Shown: one piece after another, positions 8,457-18,389 of the stretch | Numbering within the stretch: the stretch's first letter is position 1 | Layout: every line of letters starts with the position of its first letter | Assembly: GCF_016919705.1 (NCBI RefSeq) | Contig: NZ_CP070368.1 | Coordinates: forward strand, 1,302,001 to 1,366,000 | Origin: Paracoccus methylovorus | Lineage (GTDB): Bacteria; Pseudomonadota; Alphaproteobacteria; Rhodobacterales; Rhodobacteraceae | Length of the DNA: 64,000 nucleotides | Reading direction: 5' to 3' | Program-made: the position numbers and the translations under genes | Notes under the pieces: model-generated | The model's input: only the letters and a program-made list of their open reading frames with translations | Told to the model about the DNA's origin: nothing | The model's database searches: none

Positions 8457-8780
8457 TCACCCGGTTGCGGCGTCCAGACGGGCGGCCATGATCAGATCGT
8501 TCATGGTTACGCCACCCGCCGAATGGGTCGCATAGGTGACGCTGGCAAACCCCCAGCCAAAGGCGATGTCGGGATGATGGTTGGCGGCCTCGGCCTGCCA
8601 TGCGGCAAGATTGGCCAGTTGCGCGGCGCGCTTGAAGCTTTTGAAGCGCCAATCGCGGCGGATCGACTTGCCATCCTGCGCAAGCCGCCATTCCGGCAGG
8701 TCGGCCAGCGCGGCGCGCAATTCGGCGGTTGCCAGCGCCGGGGCGCCGTCCACGATCTTTTCCTTGCCCAGTCCGGTCAT
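8457..8780 (-). CDS. phhB: Pterin-4a-carbinolamine dehydratase
   Basis: Recycles the pterin cofactor by dehydrating 4a-hydroxytetrahydrobiopterin. The 107-residue protein has the family pattern: a helix ending in NHHPDIAFGWGFASVTYATHS, with the histidine pair and the later TH, then a final NDLIMAARLD. ATG 8780 is preceded by GGAGG five bases away; a GTG at 8795 would add five residues. It starts 11 bases after the cardiolipin synthase stop, so the two are probably one transcript. No phenylalanine hydroxylase gene is nearby, so its pterin partner is unknown. Confidence 0.88.
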   Translation of the reverse strand: MTGLGKEKIVDGAPALATAELRAALADLPEWRLAQDGKSIRRDWRFKSFKRAAQLANLAAWQAEAANHHPDIAFGWGFASVTYATHSAGGVTMNDLIMAARLDAATG

Positions 8781-8791
8781 CGAAACCTCCG

Positions 8792-10219
8792 TCACAGGAT
8801 CGGCGCTGCCAGCGCCAAAAGATTGTTGCGCAGCCGGCGCCAGACAGACCAGCCACGGATCTCGTCCAGCCGGATCGGGCGGGCGCGGTCGATATAGCTT
8901 TGCTGGCGTTCATCCAGACGATCGGTGATGTCGCCGCCCAGAAACAGCATGTTCATCTCGTAATTCAGTTCAAAGCTGCGGCGGTCCATGTTGGCGCTGC
9001 CCAGCATGGTCATGCGGCCGTCGGTGGTGATGATCTTGGAATGCAAAAGCCCGCCCTGAAACAACATCAGCCTGACCCCGGCCGAGACCAGCCCGTAATA
9101 GAACCCCTCGGACGTGGCCTGCACCACCAGCGAATCATTGCGCTCGGGCAGGATCACGGTCACGTCGACGCCGCGCCGGGCCGCCGTGCGGATCGCCGAA
9201 TCCAACGAGGAATCAGGGACGTAGTAAGGGGTGGTGATAACCAGCCGCTCTCGCGCCGCATGAACCATCGTCACCATGCAGTCCGACAGCGAGCCCTTGC
9301 GTTCGTCAGGCCCGGTGGCGACGACCTGCGCCACCTCGCCCGGGGCGGTGACGGGGCGGGTCATGCGCAGCATCTCGCCCAGATCCTCGCCAGTATAGCT
9401 CATCCAGTCCTGCAAAAAGACTGCCTGCATCTGTCGCACGACCGGCCCCTCGATGGCCAGGAAAACGTCGATCCATGGTGCGAAGCGGGGTTTGATGGCA
9501 AAGGCGCGGTCCGAGCAGTTGCGGCTGCCGGTAAAGCCCAGTCCATGGTCGATCACCACGATCTTGCGGTGGTTGCGCAAGTCCATGCGCTGAAACAACC
9601 CACCGATCACCGGGATGCTCAGCGGAAACGCCTCGACACATTCCACGCCGGCATCCTTCATGCGCGCCCATGCGTCCGAACGGCCGAAGGCGCGAGAGCC
9701 GAAAGCGTCGATGATCGCCCGCACCTTGACGCCGCGCAGGGCAGCCCGTGCGGCGGCCTCGGCCACCGCGCGGCCCGAGGGGTCGTCCAGCCAGATATAA
9801 AACAGCATATGCACATGCTCGGTCGCGCCGTCGATGGCATCGACCAACGCGGCGATGGCGTTGTCATCTTCGGGCAGCAGGGCCGCGCGGTTGCCTGCGA
9901 CGGCCGCGAACCCGGTCGTGGCATGATTCGCCTTGATGACGGGTGCTGCAAAATCCGGCAGGTGCTTCAGTTCTTCGGGGCTGGGTTGCCACAGGCCGGA
10001 CAGGTGCGAGCGGACGTTGGCCATGGTCTCGACCTCGGCGCCGCGCATGCGAATCTCGCCAAAGAGGATATAGGCCAGGATACCGACCAGCGGCACCAGC
10101 TCGATCACCAAAATCCATGACAGGCGGACAGTCGGCTCCAGCCGGGGACGCAGCAGCACGCGGACCGAAACGGCCAGCGCAGCAGCGTAATGCATGAACA
10201 CAAGGGCTTCAGTCCACAT
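8792..10219 (-). CDS. cls: Cardiolipin synthase (phospholipase D family)
   Basis: Joins phosphatidyl groups to make cardiolipin at the inner membrane. The 475-residue protein begins with two hydrophobic helices (LAVSVRVLL and ILVIELVPLVGILAYILF). It has the two HKD motifs of the phospholipase D superfamily: NHRKIVVIDHGLGFTGSRN near residue 225 and HSKIITTDGRMTMLGSANMD near residue 395, the second followed by RRSFELNYE, typical of bacterial Cls. ATG 10219 lacks a clear Shine-Dalgarno sequence. The gene is divergent from accD, with 88 bases between starts. Confidence 0.9.
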   Translation of the reverse strand: MWTEALVFMHYAAALAVSVRVLLRPRLEPTVRLSWILVIELVPLVGILAYILFGEIRMRGAEVETMANVRSHLSGLWQPSPEELKHLPDFAAPVIKANHATTGFAAVAGNRAALLPEDDNAIAALVDAIDGATEHVHMLFYIWLDDPSGRAVAEAAARAALRGVKVRAIIDAFGSRAFGRSDAWARMKDAGVECVEAFPLSIPVIGGLFQRMDLRNHRKIVVIDHGLGFTGSRNCSDRAFAIKPRFAPWIDVFLAIEGPVVRQMQAVFLQDWMSYTGEDLGEMLRMTRPVTAPGEVAQVVATGPDERKGSLSDCMVTMVHAARERLVITTPYYVPDSSLDSAIRTAARRGVDVTVILPERNDSLVVQATSEGFYYGLVSAGVRLMLFQGGLLHSKIITTDGRMTMLGSANMDRRSFELNYEMNMLFLGGDITDRLDERQQSYIDRARPIRLDEIRGWSVWRRLRNNLLALAAPIL

Positions 10220-10307
10220 ATTCGCATGAAAGCCCGGACAGCGTGGAATTGCAATTCCGCACCGCTTTGCCTATCTGACGGGCTGAACGCAGCGCAGAGG
10301 CCCGCCG

Positions 10308-11237
10308 ATGAACTGGATTACCAATTATGTCCGTCCGCGCATCAATTCGCTGTTCTCGCGCCGCGAGGTGCCCGAGAACCTGTGGACCAAGTGCCCGGAG
10401 TGCGGGACCATGTTGTTCCACCGCGAATTATCCGAAAACCTGAACGTCTGCACGAATTGCGACCATCATCTGGCGATTTCGCCCCGGATGCGCTTTTCCG
10501 CGCTGTTCGACGGCGGCGTCTTCGTCGAGGTGAAGGTGCCCGAACCCGCAGCCGACCCCTTGGGCTTTCGCGACCAGAAGAAATACCCCGACCGCATGAA
10601 AGCCGCGCAAAAATCCACTGGCGAGAAAGAGGCCATGCTGGTCGCCGAGGGCGAAATCGGCCGCACCCCCATCGTCGCCGCCGCGCAGGATTTTTCCTTC
10701 ATGGGCGGCTCGATGGGCATGTATGTGGGCAACGCCATCATTGCGGCAGCCGAACGCGCGGTAAAACTGAAGCGCCCCCTGGTGCTGTTTTCCGCAGCCG
10801 GCGGCGCGCGCATGCAAGAGGGCATCCTCAGCCTGATGCAGATGCCGCGCACCACCGTCGCCGTGCAGATGCTGAAAGAGGCCCACCTGCCCTATATCGT
10901 CGTGCTGACCCATCCCACGACCGGGGGCGTCACCGCGTCCTACGCCATGCTGGGCGATATCCACATCTCCGAACCCAATGCGCTGATCTGCTTTGCCGGG
11001 CCGCGCGTGATCGAGCAGACCATCCGCGAAAAGCTGCCCGAGGGTTTCCAGCGCGCCGAATACCTGCTGGAACACGGCATGCTGGACCGGGTGACGCATC
11101 GCAAAAAGCTGCGGGAAGAGCTGATCTCGATCCTGCGGATGCTGGGCGGGCTGCCCGCGCCGGTGGTGGGCGATCTGCCCGCGCCCGGCAACATCGCCGC
11201 CCCCCGCACCGAGACCGCCGACAGCCCCGCTGCCTGA
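10308..11237 (+). CDS. accD: Acetyl-CoA carboxylase carboxyltransferase beta subunit
   Basis: Half of the carboxyltransferase that transfers CO2 from biotin to acetyl-CoA to start fatty-acid synthesis; its partner AccA is not in this window. The 309-residue protein begins with the zinc finger CPEC...CTNC (about residues 29-51). The crotonase-fold core follows, with [18 protein letters not shown] and [16 protein letters not shown], the expected acyl-CoA-binding motifs. The last 40 residues are a proline/alanine-rich tail. It is followed after 16 bases by folC, a conserved accD-folC order in proteobacteria. Confidence 0.95.
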   Translation: MNWITNYVRPRINSLFSRREVPENLWTKCPECGTMLFHRELSENLNVCTNCDHHLAISPRMRFSALFDGGVFVEVKVPEPAADPLGFRDQKKYPDRMKAAQKSTGEKEAMLVAEGEIGRTPIVAAAQDFSFMGGSMGMYVGNAIIAAAERAVKLKRPLVLFSAAGGARMQEGILSLMQMPRTTVAVQMLKEAHLPYIVVLTHPTTGGVTASYAMLGDIHISEPNALICFAGPRVIEQTIREKLPEGFQRAEYLLEHGMLDRVTHRKKLREELISILRMLGGLPAPVVGDLPAPGNIAAPRTETADSPAA

Positions 11238-11253
11238 TCGAAGCGATATCACG

Positions 11254-12522
11254 ATGACCTCCTCGGACGCCATTCTTGCGCGGCTCATGCAGTTGCACCC
11301 CAAGGTCATCGACCTGTCGCTGGACCGGATGCATCGCATTCTTGCCGCGTTGGGGAACCCCGAACGCCATATCCCGCCGGTGATCCACATCGCCGGGACC
11401 AACGGCAAGGGTTCGACGCAGGCGATGATCCGCGCCGGGCTGGAATCGGCGGGCCGGCGCGTCCACGCCTATACCTCGCCGCATCTTGCGCAGTTCCACG
11501 AGCGTATCCGGGTGGCGGGCGAGCTGATCCCGGAAGCCGCGCTGGCCGCCGCGCTGGAGGAATGCGAAGCCGCGAACGCCGGCGCGCCGATCACGTTCTT
11601 CGAGATCACCACGGCGGCGGCCTTTCTTGCCTTTTCGCGCACCCCTGCGGATTACACGCTGCTGGAGGTGGGCTTGGGCGGCAGGCTGGATGCGACCAAC
11701 GTGATCGAAACTCCGCGACTGAGCGTCATCACGCCGATCAGCATCGACCACACGCAATATCTGGGCGAAACGCTGGCCGAGATCGCCAGCGAAAAGGCCG
11801 GGATCATCAAGCGCCGCGTGCCCTGCATCGTCGCGCCGCAAGACCCCATCGCCCGCGAGGTGATCGAGAAAAAGGCCGAGCGGCTTTTCGCCCCGCTGCG
11901 CATCGCCCGGCAGGACTGGGACAGCAGGCGCGAAGGCGACAGCCTGATCTATCAGGACGACCACGGGCTGATGGACCTGCCCCTGCCCAGCCTGCCGGGT
12001 CCGCATCAGATCGTGAATGCCGGCACCGCCATCGCCGCATTGCGCGAACTGGGCTTTGGCCGCATCGAGGCCCGCGCCGCCGTGGTCGAGGCGGAATGGC
12101 CGGCCCGCATGCAGCACCTGACCCATGGTCCGCTGGTCGAGGCGGCGGGTCAATGCGAACTATGGCTGGACGGCGGCCACAACCCGGCCGGGGGCGAGGC
12201 CGTGGCGGCGACGCTGTCAGCCATGGCGCGCCGCCCGACTCATCTGGTCTGCGGCATGCTGAACACCAAGGACGTCGCAGGTTACATGCGCCCTCTGGCC
12301 GACGTCGCGCAAAGCCTGACCGCCGTGGCGATCCCGGGAGAGCCGAACACGCTTTCAGCCGAAGATACCGCGGCGGCGGCAGCCTCGGTCGGGCTTGTCG
12401 CCTCGACCGCCCCGGACGCGCTGGCAGCGGTCAGCCGTATCGCCGCCGAGCAGCCCGGCGCGCGTATCCTGATCTGCGGCTCGCTTTATCTGGCCGGGCA
12501 GGTGCTGCGCGGGAACGGCTAG
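11254..12522 (+). CDS. folC: Folylpolyglutamate/dihydrofolate synthase
   Basis: ATP-dependent ligase that adds glutamate to folates. The 422-residue product has the P-loop IAGTNGKGST near residue 50, the ATP/Mg loop around SIDHTQYLGETLAEIASEKAGIIK in the Mur-ligase order, and WLDGGHNPAG in the C-terminal glutamate-ligase domain. The length is normal. It lies 16 bases after accD and converges with zapE, whose stop is 11 bases away with no terminator visible between them. Confidence 0.94.
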   Translation: MTSSDAILARLMQLHPKVIDLSLDRMHRILAALGNPERHIPPVIHIAGTNGKGSTQAMIRAGLESAGRRVHAYTSPHLAQFHERIRVAGELIPEAALAAALEECEAANAGAPITFFEITTAAAFLAFSRTPADYTLLEVGLGGRLDATNVIETPRLSVITPISIDHTQYLGETLAEIASEKAGIIKRRVPCIVAPQDPIAREVIEKKAERLFAPLRIARQDWDSRREGDSLIYQDDHGLMDLPLPSLPGPHQIVNAGTAIAALRELGFGRIEARAAVVEAEWPARMQHLTHGPLVEAAGQCELWLDGGHNPAGGEAVAATLSAMARRPTHLVCGMLNTKDVAGYMRPLADVAQSLTAVAIPGEPNTLSAEDTAAAAASVGLVASTAPDALAAVSRIAAEQPGARILICGSLYLAGQVLRGNG

Positions 12523-12533
12523 GTCCGGGACAG

Positions 12534-13643
12534 CTAGGCTTTGCCCCAACCCGCGTCGCGCATCTCGCGCAGACGGCTGGCGGTGCGCTCGAACTCAAAG
12601 ACGCCTTCGCCCTCGGCATAAAGCTGCTCGGGTTCGTCGGCGGCGCTGGCGATAAGCCGCACCCTGGCCTCGTAAAGCGCGTCGATCAGGGTCACGAACC
12701 GCTTGGCCTCGTTGTAATTCGACTGGCTGAGGCGCGGGATGGCGTCAATGAACAGCGTATCCAGCGCCTCGGCCATGGCCAGATAATCCGCCGGGCCCAA
12801 GGGCTTGCCGCAGATATCCCAGAAACCGGCCCGCCCAATGCGGCCGACATGCTGCGGGATCTCGACCTTGCGGCCCTTGATTTCCAGCACCAAGGCTCCG
12901 TCATCGCCCGCGCTGCCGGTCTCGGCTTGCCACAGCGCATCCATATGCGCCCGGGCTTGCGCATCGGCGGGGATGAACCAGACCTGCCCGCCCTCATCCC
13001 GGTTCTGGCGGTGATCGGTGGGGCTGGCCAGCTCCACCACCTCCAGCTTTTCGCGGATCTGCGCGATGAAGGGCAGGAAAAGCTGGCGGTTCAGCCCATT
13101 CTTGTAAAGATCCTCGGGCACCCGGTTCGAGGTGGTGACGACCGTTACCCCCTCTTCGAAAAGCACCTGAAACAGCCGGCCGACGATCATCGCATCGGCG
13201 ATATCGGTGATCTGCATCTCGTCAAAGCACAGCAAGCGGGCCTGCTGGGCCACCGCCTTGGCGACCGGGCGCACGGCATCCTGCTGGCCGGTCTTGCGCA
13301 CCCCCTCCAGCGCGACCTGAATTTCCTGCATGAATTCGTGGAAATGCACACGGCGCTTGGCCTGAATAGGCGCCGCCTCCATCACCAGATCCATCAGCAT
13401 GGACTTGCCGCGACCGACCCCGCCCCAAAGGTAGATACCCTTGACGCCCGGGGCAGGTGCTGGAGCATTGCCGCGCAGCCGCGACAGCCAGCCGGTCTTT
13501 TGCACTGCGGCAGGCACCGGCGCCGCAGCGGCCAATTCCCGCACCATCCTGTCCAGCACCGGAAGGACGCCACGTTGTGCCGCATCAGGTTCCAGCCGGC
13601 CGGCGGTGACGCGGGCCTCATAAAGTTCGGATACGCTTGCCAT
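12534..13643 (-). CDS. zapE: Cell division protein ZapE (AFG1-like ATPase)
   Basis: A 369-residue P-loop ATPase of the AFG1/LACE1 family, which in bacteria associates with the division ring under stress. Walker A is LWGGVGRGKSMLMD and Walker B is LLCFDEMQ, followed by the TTSNRVPEDLYKNGLNR sensor region typical of the family. ATG 13643 was chosen because AGGGGGCGG precedes it and the homology starts there (SELYEARVTAG). The frame remains open to 14120, but that extension lies antisense to the aldehyde dehydrogenase gene and is not real. Confidence 0.92.
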   Translation of the reverse strand: MASVSELYEARVTAGRLEPDAAQRGVLPVLDRMVRELAAAAPVPAAVQKTGWLSRLRGNAPAPAPGVKGIYLWGGVGRGKSMLMDLVMEAAPIQAKRRVHFHEFMQEIQVALEGVRKTGQQDAVRPVAKAVAQQARLLCFDEMQITDIADAMIVGRLFQVLFEEGVTVVTTSNRVPEDLYKNGLNRQLFLPFIAQIREKLEVVELASPTDHRQNRDEGGQVWFIPADAQARAHMDALWQAETGSAGDDGALVLEIKGRKVEIPQHVGRIGRAGFWDICGKPLGPADYLAMAEALDTLFIDAIPRLSQSNYNEAKRFVTLIDALYEARVRLIASAADEPEQLYAEGEGVFEFERTASRLREMRDAGWGKA

Positions 13644-13837
13644 ATCCGCCCCCTGCCAAAGAAAGACCCCGCCCGCAAGGGCTGGCCCGGCAATTCCAGA
13701 GAATTTTGCCATGGTTCGACCCATGCCACCGGAATCCCCGCATGACCTGCGACGAATGCGCCAAAGGCGCAGGCTTGCACCGCAGGGGTATGAAGGGGAC
13801 AATCCCGCAATCGGGTGAAAGGAAGTCGCGGCCCTTG

Positions 13838-15220
13838 ATGCGTGAAATATTCGATTCGATCCAGACCGCCGCATATGCCGAGCCCATGCCGGACTGGTCC
13901 ACCCGCGCCGCAAGGCTGCGCGCGCTCCGGCAGATGTTGCGCCAAAATCGCCAGCGGTTCGCAGAGGCGATCGCCCGCGATTTCGGACAGCGCCCGCAGG
14001 CCGAAACGGATCTGGCCGAGGTCTTTCCGGCGCTGACCGGCATCCGCCACGCGCTGCGCCACGGCCGGGGCTGGATGCGGCGCAGGCCGGCGCGAACCGG
14101 CCTGTGGTTCCGGCCGGCACGGTGCTGGGTCCAGCCCCGCCCCCTTGGGGTGGTGGGGATCGTGGTGCCGTGGAACTATCCGGTTTTTCTAAGCTTCGGG
14201 CCGCTGACCGACGCGCTGGCAGCCGGCAATCGGATAATGATCAAACTGTCCGAACACGCCCCAGCCTTTGCCCAAACCTTTGCCGAGGCAGCGGCGCGAC
14301 ATTTCGAAACGGATGTGCTGGCGGTGGTGACAGGCGGGCCAGAGGTCGCGGCAGATTTTACCGCCCTGCCCTTTGATCATCTGTTGTTTACTGGCTCCAC
14401 CCAAGTCGGGCGGCGGGTGATGCAAACGGCGGCGGGAAACCTGACGCCGGTCACGCTGGAACTGGGCGGAAAATCCCCGGCGCTGATCGCCCCCGACGCG
14501 CCGCTTGCGCATGCGGTAGACCGGATCATGACCGGCAAGCTGCTGAACGCCGGCCAGACCTGCATCGCGCCGGATTACGTGCTGCTGCCCCGGCCCCTGG
14601 TCGACGACTTCATCGCCCTTGCCCGCGACTGGGTCGACCGGCATTATCCCCGGCTGGCCGCAAATGCCGATTACACCCGCATCATCAACGCCGCGCAGTT
14701 CCAGCGGCTAAGCGATTCGATCGCCGCCGCACGTGACGCCGGATCGGTTCTGCATCCGCTTAGCGATACCGCTCCCGATCCCGTCAACCGCCTGATGCCG
14801 CCGATAATCGTGACGAATGCGCAAGGAGCGCTGGCCGAACAGGAAATCTTTGGCCCGGTCCTGCCGCTGGTGCCCTATGATCGGCTGCGCGAGGCGGCGG
14901 ATCACATCCTTGCCCACCCGCGCCCGCTGGCCTTCTATCCCTTTACGCGGGATGAGGAGACGCTGTCGCTGCTGCTTGGATCGGTCGCAGCGGGCGGCGT
15001 GACGATAAACGACACGTTGCTGCATGTCGCCCAACACGACCTGCCCTTTGGCGGCGTCGGAGCAAGTGGCATTGGCGCCTATCACGGCAAGGCCGGTTTC
15101 GAGCGGATGTCGCATTTGATGCCGGTGTTCCGGCAGGCGCGGCTGAACGGCACGGGATTGCTCGCGCCGCCTTATGGGGCGCGGTTCCGTATGTTGATGC
15201 GCTGGATGCTACGGGTCTAG
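13838..15220 (+). CDS. Coniferyl-aldehyde-type aldehyde dehydrogenase
   Basis: An NAD(P)-dependent aldehyde dehydrogenase of 460 residues. Family motifs are clear: VPWNYPVFLSF, FTGSTQVGR, the general-base glutamate in LELGGKSP and the catalytic cysteine in NAGQTCIAPDYV. The AGQTCIAPDYVL sequence and the short N-terminus match the coniferyl aldehyde dehydrogenase (CalB-like) and fatty-aldehyde branch, so an aromatic or long-chain aldehyde is the likely substrate. ATG 13838 agrees with family starts; the frame is open to 13637 and ATG 13790 is an alternative. It converges with the MFS gene, the two stops overlapping. Confidence 0.85.
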   Translation: MREIFDSIQTAAYAEPMPDWSTRAARLRALRQMLRQNRQRFAEAIARDFGQRPQAETDLAEVFPALTGIRHALRHGRGWMRRRPARTGLWFRPARCWVQPRPLGVVGIVVPWNYPVFLSFGPLTDALAAGNRIMIKLSEHAPAFAQTFAEAAARHFETDVLAVVTGGPEVAADFTALPFDHLLFTGSTQVGRRVMQTAAGNLTPVTLELGGKSPALIAPDAPLAHAVDRIMTGKLLNAGQTCIAPDYVLLPRPLVDDFIALARDWVDRHYPRLAANADYTRIINAAQFQRLSDSIAAARDAGSVLHPLSDTAPDPVNRLMPPIIVTNAQGALAEQEIFGPVLPLVPYDRLREAADHILAHPRPLAFYPFTRDEETLSLLLGSVAAGGVTINDTLLHVAQHDLPFGGVGASGIGAYHGKAGFERMSHLMPVFRQARLNGTGLLAPPYGARFRMLMRWMLRV

Positions 15221-16524
15221 ACGATGGACTGGTTGCGGGTCTCGACCCTGATGAACAGCGTGGCCACCGCCCCCAAAAGCAGCAGCGCCGCAAAAACGCC
15301 GATCGCCACGCCAAAGCCCCGCGCCACCACATAGCCCAAGAGCGAGGGCGCCAGCAGACCGCCCACGCGCGCCACGGCACTGGCGGCCCCCATGCCCGTT
15401 CCGCGCAAGCCCGTCGGGTAAAGCTCTGGCGTAAAGGCATAAAGCGCGCCCCAGGTGCCCAGCAGCGCAAAACTCATCAGCAAAAGCGAGGCCGCAACCA
15501 GCCATGGGCTGCCAGCGATGGTGAACAGAAAACATCCCGCCGCGCTGAGGACCAGGAAGATCTGCAAGGTCGGCTTCCTGCCCCAGCTTTCCACGCCATG
15601 CGCCGCCAGTGCATAGCCCGGCACTTGCGCCAGCGCCATCAGCACCAGAAAGCCATAGCCGCGCACAAAGCCAAATCCGCCCTTGGCCAGCTCCGCCGGC
15701 AACCAGACGAAAAGACCGTAATAGGATAGCGAGACCAGAAACCAGGTGGCAAAGATGCCGATGCTGCGGTTGCGAAGCTCGGGCCCGAACAGCCGCATCC
15801 GGGGGGCCGGGGGGGCGGTCAGCCGGGTTCCCTCTGGCAGGGCGCGAGCACCGTTGGTGGTCAGCACGCGGTCGATGACGGCTCGCGCGCCTGCCTCGTC
15901 ACCTTTGCGCAACAGGAACATCGGCGATTCAGGGACCCACAGACGCAGCCAGATCCCGACCAGCGCCGGCAGCGCCGCCACGGCAAAGATCCAGCGCCAA
16001 GGCTCGACCACACCGGCCAGATGCGCAAGCCAGGCAGTCACGGCGATGACGATTGTGCCGATGGCCCAGAATCCCTCCAGCCAGACCAGCCAGCGGCCGC
16101 GATTTCTTGGCGGCAGGAATTCGGCCATCATCGCGTAATCGACCGGCAGTGTCCCGCCGACCGCCATGCCGGTCAGAAAGCGCAGCATCATAAGCGTCCA
16201 GATATCGGGCGCAAAGACCGAAGCCAGGCCGAAAACAGCATCACAAGCCACAGTCAGCAACAGCACATTGCGGCGGCCGATCCTGTCGGCAATGCGCCCG
16301 AACAACGTGGCGCCTGCGAACATGCCAAGAAAGAACAGCGTGCCGGTTTGCAGCGCCTGCGGCACAGTCAGGCCAAAGCTTGCCGCAATCGAACTGGCGG
16401 TAAAACCGATGGCGATGACCTGCATCGCATCCGCCGCCCAGACCAGACCAAAGATCCCCAGCAGCCGCCATTGAAAGCGGCCCGCGCCGCCTTGGGTCAA
16501 GGCCTCGTCTATGGTCAGTTTCAT
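15217..16524 (-). CDS. MFS transporter, metabolite:H+ symporter type
   Basis: A 435-residue inner-membrane carrier with about 12 hydrophobic segments and the major-facilitator loop motif GRIADRIGRRN between helices 2 and 3. It also has RFLTGMAVGGTLPVDYAMMAEFLPPRNRG, the sugar-porter/aromatic-acid/SV2-like signature on helices 4-5, and VPESPMFLL before the central loop. That subgroup carries aromatic acids, niacin or similar organic acids. The convergent aldehyde dehydrogenase fits an aromatic role, but the substrate is not established. Confidence 0.85.
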   Translation of the reverse strand: MKLTIDEALTQGGAGRFQWRLLGIFGLVWAADAMQVIAIGFTASSIAASFGLTVPQALQTGTLFFLGMFAGATLFGRIADRIGRRNVLLLTVACDAVFGLASVFAPDIWTLMMLRFLTGMAVGGTLPVDYAMMAEFLPPRNRGRWLVWLEGFWAIGTIVIAVTAWLAHLAGVVEPWRWIFAVAALPALVGIWLRLWVPESPMFLLRKGDEAGARAVIDRVLTTNGARALPEGTRLTAPPAPRMRLFGPELRNRSIGIFATWFLVSLSYYGLFVWLPAELAKGGFGFVRGYGFLVLMALAQVPGYALAAHGVESWGRKPTLQIFLVLSAAGCFLFTIAGSPWLVAASLLLMSFALLGTWGALYAFTPELYPTGLRGTGMGAASAVARVGGLLAPSLLGYVVARGFGVAIGVFAALLLLGAVATLFIRVETRNQSIV

Positions 16525-16646
16525 GGGTTATCTCCGCTCTGCCGCTTGCCGGCAGTTTTGCGACGATCGCCGCGATGTCCACCGAAAAACGCGCGCAGGC
16601 GCACGGTTTCAGGCGCAGTGATGCGGCACATCGGGCGAGTATGTAG

Positions 16647-16673
16647 AAAGGCCGCCCCGATTGGGCGGCCTTT
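16647..16673. terminator. Intrinsic terminator
   Basis: The arms AAAGGCCGCCC and GGGCGGCCTTT enclose a five-base loop. On the minus strand a T-rich stretch follows the GC stem, placing it directly after the stop of the 500-residue gene. It probably isolates that gene from the downstream MFS gene. Confidence 0.85.
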
Positions 16674-16702
16674 GGGTCAGGACCCTGCTTGATACCGAAG
16701 CT

Positions 16703-18205
16703 TCACACCCTCACGAAATCCTCGATAACCTGTTCGAAACTCGCGGCAAAACTACCACCGACAGGTTTCGTGAACAGCGCCGCGCGGCTCAGCGTGCCAT
16801 GAACGAACTGACCAGCGCGAACAGTCACGTAATTCAACCACGGCGTGCCAAGCGGCGTTTCCGTTATGATTGAGCCAGACAGAGTATAGGCGCGCACCCT
16901 TTGCAGCGCATTATCGATCTCCAGCCCGACGACGAATTCCTGCCCGTAGGTCACGTTCCCCAGCGAAATACTGCGGGATACGCCGTCGTCATAGCGTGCC
17001 TGCAAAGTGCCCTTGTTGTCGTGGATCGCCAGTTTGCCGCCCGACGGGTTCGCCGCAAAAAGCTGTGCCACGCCCGAACCATAGCGGTCCATCATCATGC
17101 GCAAAACGATGAACGCCCCGTCGATATCGCTGGGCGCAAGGGCAGACGCCTGCAAGAAGCGTCCATCATTGAACCTGATCCCGGTCGAGGTCATGGCAAT
17201 GGCATTGCCCGTGCCCGCTACCGTCAGATTCCAGCCGCCATTTCCGTCATTGTTCACCCCCGCGACATCCGTATCGGCGCCGCTATAGGCCGACCCCGCG
17301 TGAATATAGCCCGCCGCCTGCGTATAATCGACTGTCGGCACGGATGCGGCGGCAACCGTCAGCAGCGCAGGATTGGCCACGACGGTTCCCGAAGCATTGC
17401 TCCAGTTGACCGCCAGCGCGTATTCGCCCGGCTCGGACAATTCCATGCTCAGCGCCTCGGGATCGACCCTGTCGCGGATAGGATCGTCGTCAAGCGTCAG
17501 AGTCCACTCTGCAACGGGTGTCGGTACACCTTCGGCGCGGCCCAGATCCAAGGTGATGCTGTCACCCAAGCCGGCATTCTCGGGCAGTATCGCGGGCTGG
17601 CGCGCAATTGCCGGTGCCTCGTCAGACGGAAGCCCTCCGATCAGCACCGCGCCGCTGGCATCCATCAGTATCGCAGGCTCATCACCATGATAAATTTGCC
17701 CCACCCCATCAAAAAGGCATTTGTCCACGCTGCCGTAAGTTGCCGGCGGCTCTTCCCGTCCATTCACCACCACCAGATCATTCGCGCGTCTTTGGCCCTC
17801 CGGCAGGGCGAGATAGCGGTCGTAACCCGCAGCGACGATCAGCCGCGCCGCGCCGCCCTCGCGCGCCGACCGCAGGTTTTGCGCGCTGGTCCGCTCCAGG
17901 TCCCCCAGCGTGGTGTCCAGCGCCGAGACCAGAAACAGCGACTTCGCCTCGAACACCTTGGCGACATATTGGTTGTAGCCCTCGATGGTCCAGGTGGTGC
18001 CGGCGCTCTCGCCCTCGCCGTTCACGATCAGCTCCAGCGACCAGGCGCCCTGCGCGTCGGTCGTCGCCCCGACCTTTTGCGTCACCACCCGCAGGCCGCC
18101 GTCGAAAATATCCGAGCCCTGAAGCGTCGCGATGATCTTGCCCCCGGCGATCGGGGCAAGCGTGGCGTCCATCAGCACGCCCCTGACTGTGGCTTTGTTC
18201 GGCAT
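16703..18205 (-). CDS. Unknown 500-residue protein, tail-fibre- or adhesin-like
   Basis: I cannot assign a family with confidence. Residues about 1-110 read as a beta-sandwich carrier module (ATVRGVLMD, IAGGKIIATLQG, TDAQGAWSLELIVNGEGESAGTTW) like those at the N-terminus of some phage tail-fibre or structural proteins. A middle region (about 230-290) looks like an Ig-like fold (VAEWTLTLDD, EPGEYALAVNW). The last 200 residues resemble a concanavalin/LamG-type sandwich (GWNLTVAGTGNAIAM, FIVLRMMMDRYGSGVAQLFA). There is no signal peptide or membrane segment. It is a single gene between an MFS transporter and tRNA-Thr, followed by its own terminator. No capsid, tail or integrase gene is near, so it may be a lone cargo gene or prophage leftover. 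Confidence 0.7.
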   Translation of the reverse strand: MPNKATVRGVLMDATLAPIAGGKIIATLQGSDIFDGGLRVVTQKVGATTDAQGAWSLELIVNGEGESAGTTWTIEGYNQYVAKVFEAKSLFLVSALDTTLGDLERTSAQNLRSAREGGAARLIVAAGYDRYLALPEGQRRANDLVVVNGREEPPATYGSVDKCLFDGVGQIYHGDEPAILMDASGAVLIGGLPSDEAPAIARQPAILPENAGLGDSITLDLGRAEGVPTPVAEWTLTLDDDPIRDRVDPEALSMELSEPGEYALAVNWSNASGTVVANPALLTVAAASVPTVDYTQAAGYIHAGSAYSGADTDVAGVNNDGNGGWNLTVAGTGNAIAMTSTGIRFNDGRFLQASALAPSDIDGAFIVLRMMMDRYGSGVAQLFAANPSGGKLAIHDNKGTLQARYDDGVSRSISLGNVTYGQEFVVGLEIDNALQRVRAYTLSGSIITETPLGTPWLNYVTVRAGQFVHGTLSRAALFTKPVGGSFAASFEQVIEDFVRV

Positions 18206-18389
18206 GTAACCCTCTTCTCATCCGAAATGGCGCGGACATTATCCCGAAGAGGCCAACGCGTTGCCAAAATCCCCCCTGCAACGGCCGCGCTAGGGCGCGT
18301 CAGCGGTTTACGAGTGCAAGATAAGGGGGTCCGCACAGGGCATCCGAATGGCGGAAGGGCATCGTTGTTGCCTTCAGCCCCAAAAGCAA

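Noticed and set aside
7749..8897. A 382-codon frame antisense to ilvD
   Set aside because: It is a shadow of ilvD and the pterin dehydratase gene; ilvD motifs on the minus strand are complete.
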